This document shows positions 6,140 to 12,283 of a stretch of DNA of 14,757 nucleotides, piece after piece; positions within the stretch are counted from its first letter, which is position 1, and every line of letters starts with the position of its first letter. Origin of the DNA: JBELMB01 sp042088665. Its GTDB lineage: Bacteria; Pseudomonadota; Alphaproteobacteria; Rhodobacterales; Rhodobacteraceae. The notes below the pieces were generated by a model that was given only the letters and a program-made list of their open reading frames with translations, was not told the DNA's origin and searched no databases. The DNA is taken from the NCBI GenBank assembly GCA_042088665.1, contig JBELMB010000129.1, positions 1-14,757 of the forward strand. Direction: 5' to 3'. The position numbers and the translations under genes were made by a program.

Positions 6140-6961
6140 ATGAGCACCGCACCGCGCATCACCGACAGCCACTGTCACCTCGATTTCCCGGATTTCGACG
6201 CCGACCGGGCGGGTTTTGTCACCGCCGCCGTGGACGCGGGCGTGCACCGTATGGTCACGATCTGCACGAAGCTGCGGCAAGAGCCCACAGTGCGCGCCAT
6301 CGCCGAGGCCCATGACCCGGTTTTCTACGCCGCCGGCACCCACCCCATGAGCGTCGCCGAAGAGCCCATGGCCACGCTGGAGCAGCTGGTGGCGCTGGCC
6401 GCGCATCCGAAATTCGTCGGCATTGGCGAGAGCGGGCTGGACTATCACTACACGGCCGAGAGCGCCGAGGCACAAAAGGCCAGCCTGCGGCTGCATATCG
6501 AAGCAGCGCAGGCGACCGGTCTGCCGCTCATCATTCATGCGCGCGACGCGGATGACGACATGGCGGCGATCCTCGCAGAGGGCCATCGCCGCCAGCCCTA
6601 TACATGTGTCATGCACTGTTTCTCGTCTGGCGAAGCGCTGGCGCGGGCGGCGCTTGATCTTGGGTTTTATCTGTCGATGTCGGGCATCGCGGCCTTTCCA
6701 AAGTCCGGCGCCCTGCGCGATATCTTTGCCGCGGCGCCGCTGGACCGGATCCTTGTGGAGACCGACAGCCCCTATCTTGCGCCGCCGCCTTACCGCGGAA
6801 AGCGCAACCAGCCGGCCTATGTGGTGCACACCGCCGAAAAGGGGGCCGAGGTGTTTGGCCTGTCCTACCCGGAATTTGCCGCCGCGACGGAGGCCAATTT
6901 CGACCGGCTCTTTGCCAAGGCGGCCGCGTGGCGCCCTGCCACGCAAAGCGCGGCCTCATGA
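6140..6961 (+). CDS. tatD: TatD-family metal-dependent hydrolase (DNase)
   Basis: TIM-barrel metallohydrolase of the TatD family; characterised members are 3'-5' exonucleases acting on DNA in the cytoplasm, with roles in repair, and have no proven part in Tat export. The 273 residues carry the family metal ligands: SHCHLD (H11, H13), GESGLDYHY (E97), HARD (H133), MHCFSS (H159) and ETDSPYLAP (D209), plus GTHP (66-69) and YRGKRNQP near the end. Length is usual. The ATG has AGGAG five bases upstream. Its stop overlaps the start of the next hydrolase by 4 bp, so both are probably made from one message. In many Rhodobacteraceae this pair follows tmk and holB, which are absent here. Confidence 0.95.
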   Translation: MSTAPRITDSHCHLDFPDFDADRAGFVTAAVDAGVHRMVTICTKLRQEPTVRAIAEAHDPVFYAAGTHPMSVAEEPMATLEQLVALAAHPKFVGIGESGLDYHYTAESAEAQKASLRLHIEAAQATGLPLIIHARDADDDMAAILAEGHRRQPYTCVMHCFSSGEALARAALDLGFYLSMSGIAAFPKSGALRDIFAAAPLDRILVETDSPYLAPPPYRGKRNQPAYVVHTAEKGAEVFGLSYPEFAAATEANFDRLFAKAAAWRPATQSAAS

Positions 6962-7758
6962 GCGGCGAGCTGCGTTTTACCATCCTGGGCTGCGGATCTT
7001 CGGGCGGGGTGCCGCGTCTGGGCGGGCATTGGGGTGCCTGTGATCCGGACAATCCAAAGAACCGCCGCCGCCGCTGTTCACTGCTGGTAGAGCGCGAGAC
7101 CGACGACGGCGTGACACGGGTGTTGGTCGACACCACTCCGGACATGCGCCAACAGCTTCTGGACGCAGAGATCGGCGCGCTGGACGCGGTCGCCTGGACG
7201 CATTCGCATGCGGATCACCTGCACGGGCTCGACGATCTGCGCCAGATCGTCTTCAACATGCGCGCGCGGCTGAATGTCTGGGCGGATGGGCCGACCCAAT
7301 CGGATTTGCTGTCGCGCTTTGCCTATGCCTTTGTGCAGCCGGAGGGCTCTCCCTATCCGCCGATCCTGAACCTGCACACCATTGCCGGACCTTTCACGGT
7401 TGACGGCGCGGGTGGGCCGATCACGCTGGTGCCCTTTGACGTAAACCATGGCAGCATCGATGCGCTTGGGTTCCGGATCGGGGATCTGGCCTATCTGCCG
7501 GACGTGGTGAAGATCCCCGAAGCGGCATGGACGCAGTTGCAGGGGCTGGATTGCTGGATCCTGGATGCGCTGCGCCGCACGCCGCATCCCACCCATGCCC
7601 ATCTGGATCTGGCGCTGGAATGGATCGCGCAGGCCCGGCCGCGGCGCGCGGTGCTGACCAACATGCACATCGATCTGGATCATGACGAAGTGGCGGCGGA
7701 GACGCCGGAGCACATCATGCCGGCCCATGACGGGATGGTGCTGCGCTATGCGCTGTGA
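6958..7758 (+). CDS. Metallo-beta-lactamase-fold hydrolase, PhnP-like
   Basis: A 266-residue MBL-fold phosphodiesterase-like protein. Metal ligands are visible in THSHADH (about residues 81-87), NHGS (H164), LPDV (D182) and TNMHIDLDHD (H237). The N-terminal block GCGSSGGVPRLGGHWGACDP, followed by NRRRRCSLLV, is typical of the PhnP/cyclic-phosphate phosphodiesterase branch. The exact substrate cannot be read from sequence, and no other phn genes are near, so a phosphonate role is not implied. I chose the ATG at 6958, overlapping the tatD stop as ATGA, over an in-frame ATG at 6928, because the conserved strand LRFTILGCGSS begins five residues later. Coupling to tatD suggests, but does not show, a joint nucleic-acid or nucleotide clean-up role. 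Confidence 0.9.
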   Translation: MSGELRFTILGCGSSGGVPRLGGHWGACDPDNPKNRRRRCSLLVERETDDGVTRVLVDTTPDMRQQLLDAEIGALDAVAWTHSHADHLHGLDDLRQIVFNMRARLNVWADGPTQSDLLSRFAYAFVQPEGSPYPPILNLHTIAGPFTVDGAGGPITLVPFDVNHGSIDALGFRIGDLAYLPDVVKIPEAAWTQLQGLDCWILDALRRTPHPTHAHLDLALEWIAQARPRRAVLTNMHIDLDHDEVAAETPEHIMPAHDGMVLRYAL

Positions 7759-7791
7759 GAACACGCGCCGGGTGCCGAGTTGTCGAGGTTG

Positions 7792-7848
7792 CGGGGGGCT
7801 CCGCCCCCGGCCTTCGGCCTCCCCCGGAGTATTTGTGAAACAAAGAAG
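7792..7848. repeat. GC-rich palindromic intergenic element of Rhodobacteraceae type
   Basis: GGGGGC-TCC-GCCCCC (7794-7808) and then GGCC-TTC-GGCC (7809-7819), followed by CCCCCGGAGTATTTGTG and an AAAGAAG tail. From memory, closely similar hairpin elements ending in CCGGAGTATTT are scattered between genes in many Rhodobacteraceae. Only one copy is in this window, so repetitiveness is not shown here. It may also end transcription of the tatD unit. Confidence 0.55.
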
Positions 7849-7898
7849 CCCGCACGGACGTCGCACCATCGCCCGACCCGGTTTGCGGGCGGGGTAGG

Positions 7899-8834
7899 AT
7901 GCAGGCGCTTCTGGATGTGATCCTGCCGGTCTTTCTGGTGATCGGCGCGGGGTACATGGCGGCTTGGCGCGGCGGGTTTACGGAGCAGGCGGTGGACGGG
8001 CTGATGTCCTTCACCCAGAATTTTGCGATTCCCTGCCTGTTGTTCCGGGCGCTCTGGACGCTGGAACTTGGCGATGATTTCGAACCATGGCTGTTGGTGA
8101 GCTTTTATACCGGGTCGGTGACCTGTTTCACCGTCGGGATGCTGGGCGCGCGCTATGTGTTCGAGCGCGACTGGGAAGACGCGGTGGTCATTGGCTTTTG
8201 CTGTCTGTTTGCAAATTCGGTCATGCTGGGGCTGGCGATCACGGAGCGCGCTTATGGCGTGGACGCGCTGCAAGCGAATTTCGTGATTGTCGCGATGCAT
8301 TCCCCCGTCTGTTACGGCATCGGCATCACCGCGATGGAGATCGCGCGGGCGCGCAAGCAGGGTGTGCCCGGGCGCGACGTGCCCGGCAAAGTGCTGGGGG
8401 CGATGTTTCGCAATGCGCTGGTGATCGGCATCGCGCTGGGGTTCATGGCCAATCTCGTGAACCTGACCCTGCCGGCGGGTCTGGCTGATGCGCTGGACAT
8501 GATGATCCGCGCGGCGCTGCCCGCGGCGCTTTTTGGCATGGGCGGGGTGCTTTTTCGGTACAAGCCGCAAGGCGATCTCCGGGTGATCGCCTTTGTCTGC
8601 GTGATGACCCTTGGGGTGCACCCGATTGTCACCTGGGGTCTGGGGCAGATGTCCGGGCTCAGCCGTGACGCGTTTCGATCGGCGGTGTTGACGGCGGCCA
8701 TGGCGCCGGGGATCAACATTTATGTCTTTGCGAATTCCTATGGCCGTGCGCGGCGCGTCGCCGCTTCGAGCGTGCTGATCGCCACGGTGCTTTCGGTCGT
8801 CACGGCCTGGGCCTGGTTGGCGGTTCTGCCCTAA
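7899..8834 (+). CDS. AEC-family transporter (auxin efflux carrier/MdcF-like permease)
   Basis: Inner-membrane protein of 311 residues with about ten hydrophobic segments. It begins QALLDVILPVFLVIGAGYMA, the usual AEC start, and has the conserved FAIPCLLFRAL segment near residue 45, MHSPVCYGIG near 140, LPAALFGMGGVL around 210-220 and APGINIYVFANSYG near 275. AEC members export or import small organic anions, malonate for MdcF; the substrate here cannot be told. The ATG has a weak GGGG/TAGG site. There is 140 bp between it and the hydrolase upstream, filled by a GC-rich hairpin element, so it probably has its own transcript. Confidence 0.9.
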   Translation: MQALLDVILPVFLVIGAGYMAAWRGGFTEQAVDGLMSFTQNFAIPCLLFRALWTLELGDDFEPWLLVSFYTGSVTCFTVGMLGARYVFERDWEDAVVIGFCCLFANSVMLGLAITERAYGVDALQANFVIVAMHSPVCYGIGITAMEIARARKQGVPGRDVPGKVLGAMFRNALVIGIALGFMANLVNLTLPAGLADALDMMIRAALPAALFGMGGVLFRYKPQGDLRVIAFVCVMTLGVHPIVTWGLGQMSGLSRDAFRSAVLTAAMAPGINIYVFANSYGRARRVAASSVLIATVLSVVTAWAWLAVLP

Positions 8835-8855
8835 CATCCGGGATGCGCCTGCCCT

Positions 8856-8875
8856 CCGGGGAGGAGGCTCTCCGG
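8856..8875 (+). terminator. Hairpin after the AEC transporter gene
   Basis: CCGGGGAG (8856-8863), loop GAGG, CTCTCCGG (8868-8875): an 8-bp stem with one G-U pair, 22 bases past the stop codon. No T tract follows, so it may protect the 3' end rather than stop transcription. Confidence 0.35.
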
Positions 8876-8981
8876 GCCGTCACATTGACGCAGCGGGACG
8901 GGCTTGCGGCGGAATTGGGCGTGCAGCGCTCATCGGGCTGTGGCAGAGGTCGGGTTCTCGTCGTCGCAGGACCCTCGTCTC

Positions 8982-9899
8982 ATGTCCCAGAGCACCACGC
9001 CGCTTGGCATCAGTTTCATGCTGGCCTTCTGTGCCATTGCGCCCGTCATGGATGCGCTGGCCAAGGCAACACCCGAAGTGGTGCCGGTCACGCAGATCCT
9101 GGCGTTTCGTTTCGTGATCCAGGTGGCGTTGCTTTACCCGCTCGCGCTGGCCTTTGGTCTGACCTGTCGGATGAGTTTGCGGGGCGCGGTCTTGCATCTT
9201 GCGCGGGCGCTGACGCTGTTGCTGGCGACCTTCTGCTTTTTCACGGCGATCCGCTATATGCCGATTGCAGATGCCATTGCGATCTTCTTTGTCTCGCCGT
9301 TTCTCGTGACGCTCTTGGGGGCGCTGCTGCTGGGCGAGCCTATCGGCGTGCGCCGGGTCAGTGCGGCGCTTGTGGGTTTCGGTGGGGCACTGCTGGTGAT
9401 CCAGCCAAGCTTTGCCGAACTGGGGCTGGTTGCGCTGCTGCCGTTGGGGACCGCGGCAATGTTCGCGCTCTACATGCTGTTGACGCGCTCCATGTCGCAG
9501 AAGGATCACCCGCTGGTGGTGCAGGCCCATACGGCGCTGGCGGCCAGCTTGCTGGTGGTGCCACCGACGCTTTTGGCCGAAGGCAGCGGGCTGGTGCTTT
9601 GGGATCCGGTCTGGCCACAGGGGCTGGCGGTCTGGACCCTGCTGGGGGTGGGGCTGATTGCGACGATTTCGCATGTTTGCCTGACCTTTGCGCTGCGTTT
9701 TGCCCCGGCGGGCACGGTGGCACCCCTGCAGTATTTCGAGATCGTCGGGGCCGCGATCGTGGGCTACGTCGCCTTCGGTGATTTTCCGACGCCGCTGACC
9801 TTTCTCGGCATCGCCGTTATCATTGCCTCTGGTCTTTACATCATTGCGCGGGAACGGCAGACCGCGAAGGGGGCCGCCGCGCCGCCCCCGCCGGTCTGA
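8982..9899 (+). CDS. EamA-domain (DMT superfamily) transporter, copy 1
   Basis: A 305-residue inner-membrane protein with ten predicted helices in two EamA repeats, the drug/metabolite exporter family. Family marks: GISFMLAFCAIAPVMDALAK at the start, the RFVIQ segment, YMPIADAIAIFFVSPF near residue 90, LGEPIG near 115, and APLQYFEIVGAAIVGY in the second repeat. The open frame extends to an ATG at 8904, but the extra 26 residues are polar and unlike this family. The ATG at 8982 puts the first helix near the N-terminus, with a distant AGGA site. The substrate is unknown. It is closely related along its whole length to the product of the gene at 10418-11332, so the two look like an old tandem duplication. 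Confidence 0.9.
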   Translation: MSQSTTPLGISFMLAFCAIAPVMDALAKATPEVVPVTQILAFRFVIQVALLYPLALAFGLTCRMSLRGAVLHLARALTLLLATFCFFTAIRYMPIADAIAIFFVSPFLVTLLGALLLGEPIGVRRVSAALVGFGGALLVIQPSFAELGLVALLPLGTAAMFALYMLLTRSMSQKDHPLVVQAHTALAASLLVVPPTLLAEGSGLVLWDPVWPQGLAVWTLLGVGLIATISHVCLTFALRFAPAGTVAPLQYFEIVGAAIVGYVAFGDFPTPLTFLGIAVIIASGLYIIARERQTAKGAAAPPPPV

Positions 9900-9976
9900 A
9901 CGGTTGGGTTTGCAGATGGGATCCCGTGGGTGACTTGTGCGCGCGGTTGTGGGATTGGTCGGCGGCAGGAATCTTA

Positions 9977-9990
9977 TACGTTATAACATA
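9977..9990. promoter_or_regulatory. Zur-like palindrome with no obvious target gene
   Basis: TACGTTATAACATA, a 14-bp palindrome with one mismatched pair around the core GTTATAAC. Zinc uptake regulator operators in proteobacteria have a TGTTATA/TATAACA dyad, usually with one central base; here the central base is absent. The next plus-strand gene starts 427 bases downstream, and no zinc gene is in the window. It could also be a plain AT-rich promoter element. Confidence 0.3.
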
Positions 9991-10228
9991 CCCCTAGAGC
10001 TTGGCAGGGTTGCGGTCTGCGTTCGGGCAAAGAGCAAAGCCCTAGTTGGCGGGCGCTTGATCGCCGCCTCAGCATCGCAGGCCTATCACCTAACCCTGCT
10101 GCGCATGTGTTGAAGGGACCCACCTTGGGGCAACCGTCTCGCATCCGGCCTTTGACCACTTTTTTTCGTCCTGACCAAGGCGGCTTCTTTTGCGGCTATC
10201 TCGGGAGCCTGGCAGGACAGGTCCTCTG

Positions 10229-10371
10229 AGGCGTCCGTTCCGCGGGTCTCAAAGGCACCGGTTCCGCGGGTCTCCAGCGCCCATTCCGGAAGTTTTTCAG
10301 TGCGCACGTTCCGGAAGTTTTTAAGGCGCCCGTTCCGGAAGTTTTTAAGGCGCCCGTTCCGGGCGACACCC
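10229..10371 (+). repeat. Degenerate ~24-bp tandem repeat, about six units
   Basis: Units begin at 10229, 10253, 10276, 10299, 10324 and 10348, of 23-25 bp. The three middle units share the core TTCCGGAAGTTTTT, and the two at 10299 and 10324 are closest. The first two carry TTCCGCGGGTCTC instead, and the last is cut to GTTCCGGGCGACACC. The centre TTCCGGAA is an 8-bp palindrome recurring about once every two helical turns. The array ends about 50 bases before the ATG of the second DMT gene. Units are contiguous with no spacers, so this is not a CRISPR array. Confidence 0.8.
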
Positions 10372-10417
10372 CCCGCCACCGCTGGACCTTGGCGCCACCC
10401 GACCCTAGGTTCCCGCC

Positions 10418-11332
10418 ATGTCTTCCGACCGTCCCCTCTTTGGCATCGGCCTTATGCTGGCCTTCTGCGTCCTCGCGCCTTTTGCCGATGCTCTGGCCAA
10501 GCTGCTGGGACCACTGATTCCCGTCGGCCAGTTGGTGACCCTGCGGTTTGCCCTGCAAGCGGTGATTCTCGTGCCGATGGCGCTTGCGCTGGGTCGCAGT
10601 TGGCGGATGAGCCCGAGGATCGCCTTGCTGTTGCTGGCGCGCACGCTCTTGCATATCTGCGGGATCGCCCTTGTCGTGACTGCCCTATTGTACCTGCCGC
10701 TGGCGGATGCTGTGGCGATTGCCTACGTCATGCCCTTTATCGCACTGCTGCTGGGGCGTGTCTTTCTGGGCGAAACCGTGGGATGGCGGCGCTTGCTGGC
10801 CTGTGTGGTCGGGTTCATCGGCACGCTGCTCGTGTTGCAACCGGCCTTTGCCGAGGTCGGCTGGCCCGCGCTGATCCCACTGGTCGTGGCCGTTGTCTTT
10901 GCCGTCTACATGCTGCTCAGCCGACAATTGGCGCAAGTCCTCGACCCGATCACCCAGCAAGCACAGGCTGCGCTGATCGCGATCGTCCTGCTGGCGCCCC
11001 TGATGGCCCTGACCCCCGCTCAGGCCGTGCCCGCTCTGGCCTGGACCACAGCGGAGACAACCACATGGGCCCTTGTCGTGCTGATGGGCATGACCGGCAC
11101 GCTGGCGCATCTGGTGATGACCTGGGCCCTGAAGTACGCCCCTGCCAGCACGCTCGCCCCCATGCAATATCTCGAAATCCCGGTGGCCGCGCTGGTGGGT
11201 TACCTGATCTTTGACGATCTGCCCGGGCCGCTTGCGGCGCTGGGCATTGCCATCACCATTGCCGCGGGTGTCTATATTGTCCTGCGCGAGCGGGATCTGC
11301 AGGCGCGCGCCGATGCCGCCGCCGAGGCCTAG
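10418..11332 (+). CDS. EamA-domain (DMT superfamily) transporter, copy 2
   Basis: A 304-residue paralogue of the exporter at 8982-9899, with the same ten-helix, two-repeat plan. Matching blocks include GLMLAFCVLAPFADALAK against GISFMLAFCAIAPVMDALAK, YLPLADAVAIAYVMPF, LGETVGWRRLLACVVGF, VFAVYMLLSRQ and APMQYLEIPVAALVGY. The C-terminal tail is short and charged (RERDLQARADAAAEA). The ATG at 10418 fits the first helix; the ribosome site is weak. Substrate unknown; the DMT family includes exporters of amino acids and other metabolites. It is convergent with thiN. A tandem repeat lies directly upstream and may affect its expression. Confidence 0.9.
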   Translation: MSSDRPLFGIGLMLAFCVLAPFADALAKLLGPLIPVGQLVTLRFALQAVILVPMALALGRSWRMSPRIALLLLARTLLHICGIALVVTALLYLPLADAVAIAYVMPFIALLLGRVFLGETVGWRRLLACVVGFIGTLLVLQPAFAEVGWPALIPLVVAVVFAVYMLLSRQLAQVLDPITQQAQAALIAIVLLAPLMALTPAQAVPALAWTTAETTTWALVVLMGMTGTLAHLVMTWALKYAPASTLAPMQYLEIPVAALVGYLIFDDLPGPLAALGIAITIAAGVYIVLRERDLQARADAAAEA

Positions 11333-11434
11333 ACTGGGCATACGGCCCATGGTTCCCAACGACGGGGCCAGCGCGCCAAAGCGCCGCCCACGAGTGCCCC
11401 CCTGATCGTCCTCAGGCGCGCGAACCGTAACAGG

Positions 11435-11461
11435 ATCCCTTGTGTCCGATGGGGGATTTTT
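11435..11461 (+). terminator. Weak terminator between convergent genes
   Basis: ATCCC (11435-11439) and GGGAT (11453-11457) followed by a T run to 11461, just past the second DMT gene and four bases before the thiN stop. The stem is only five pairs. Confidence 0.3.
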
Positions 11462-11464
11462 GGG

Positions 11465-12145
11465 TCACACCTGTGGCCAGACCTCCGCAGCCATCAACGC
11501 CTGTGACAGGGGCACCAGCGTCTCGACCGGCAGAATCAGCAACATGCCTGGGGCATCCATATCCAGCCGAACCGGTCCGGTGACCTCATTCGAGGTGCCG
11601 ATCATCGCCGCCGGGGAAAAGGCCAGCCCATCTACCGGCCAGCGCAGCCCCTCGGATCGCCCCCCAACCGCCCCCATGGGAAACAGTGAAAACCGCAGAC
11701 CCGGCGGCAGATCGATTTCCAGCCGCGGCGGGCAAAGACAGACCACATCCACTTCTCCCACCAGCAGGCAGCGCTGCGCTGCGCGCGCCACAAGGACATG
11801 CATCGCCGCCAGTTCATGGTCCAGACGCGCGCCCAGAAACCCGTAGCCCAGCACCAGCGGCGCCTCGATGTGGCGCAGGCATTTGTCGAAATCGGTGCTG
11901 TCCTGCTCGGCCACCGGGCGCAGCACCCCCGGTGACAGCCGCCCCCGCGCCTGCGCCGAAAGCGAGTCGAGGTCGCCATAGACCGCATCGGGCATCCGCC
12001 CCGCCGCCAGAACCCGGTCCGCGCCGCCATCCGCCGCCACGACCACCTCTGCCGCCGCCATTGCCGCCGCAAGAACCACCGGATCACAAGCCCCGCCGCC
12101 AACCAGCACGACCGTGCTATCTGTTTGAACAATGGGGCTCTTCAT
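11465..12145 (-). CDS. thiN: Thiamine pyrophosphokinase
   Basis: Cytoplasmic enzyme that transfers pyrophosphate from ATP to thiamine, giving the cofactor thiamine pyrophosphate directly (salvage route). The 226 residues show the family order: AADGGADRVL (about 37-46), YGDLDSLS (56-63), EQDSTDFDKCL (80-90), GARLDHELA (105-113) in the catalytic domain, then the thiamine-binding domain with GLRWPVDGL (166-174) and GTSNEVTGPVRL (183-194). Length is normal. The ATG at 12145 has only a weak AGAAGG upstream. The gene stands alone, convergent with the DMT exporter and divergent from the large acidic gene. No TPP riboswitch was recognised upstream. Confidence 0.93.
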   Translation of the reverse strand: MKSPIVQTDSTVVLVGGGACDPVVLAAAMAAAEVVVAADGGADRVLAAGRMPDAVYGDLDSLSAQARGRLSPGVLRPVAEQDSTDFDKCLRHIEAPLVLGYGFLGARLDHELAAMHVLVARAAQRCLLVGEVDVVCLCPPRLEIDLPPGLRFSLFPMGAVGGRSEGLRWPVDGLAFSPAAMIGTSNEVTGPVRLDMDAPGMLLILPVETLVPLSQALMAAEVWPQV

Positions 12146-12172
12146 CGGGGATTAATCGCCTTCTGGGAAACA

Positions 12173-12187
12173 GATCACAATGTGGTC
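12173..12187. promoter_or_regulatory. Imperfect palindrome in the divergent thiN/acidic-protein region
   Basis: GATCAC-AAT-GTGGTC, six-base arms with one mismatch, between two divergent genes 138 bp apart. It may be a regulator site; I cannot name the regulator. One GANTC site lies at 12213-12217. Confidence 0.3.
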
Positions 12188-12283
12188 ACGAAATGATACC
12201 CTATCGGGCAAAGATTCGATCAGCTTTCGACTGACTGATCATGGTAAACACACTGTTGCAACGCGAATGAAAGTGAGCAGCAC

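Larger units (their letters stand above)
9900..10417. other. 518-bp gap between the two DMT genes
   Basis: No convincing gene. It holds a Zur-like palindrome (9977-9990), a hairpin GGCGGGCG/CGCCGCC with one bulge (10048-10055 with 10062-10068, loop of six), a run of seven T (10161-10167) and, nearest the second exporter, a degenerate tandem repeat (10229-10371). A minus-strand frame of 61 codons at 9974-10159 has no ribosome site and an odd composition, and I do not call it. The gap could be a decayed gene or a noncoding RNA with its own promoter. Confidence 0.5.

Noticed and set aside
6928..6957. Ten-residue longer N-terminus of the MBL hydrolase
   Set aside because: It lies inside tatD. 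The ATGA overlap start at 6958 fits the family alignment and coupling better.
10229..10371. CRISPR array
   Set aside because: The units are contiguous and diverged, with no unique spacers and no cas genes.
10086..10654. Minus-strand repeat proteins encoded by the tandem repeat (10086-10379, 10196-10654)
   Set aside because: The octapeptide repeats follow from a 24-bp DNA period. The frames overlap the DMT gene or the gap and lack ribosome sites.
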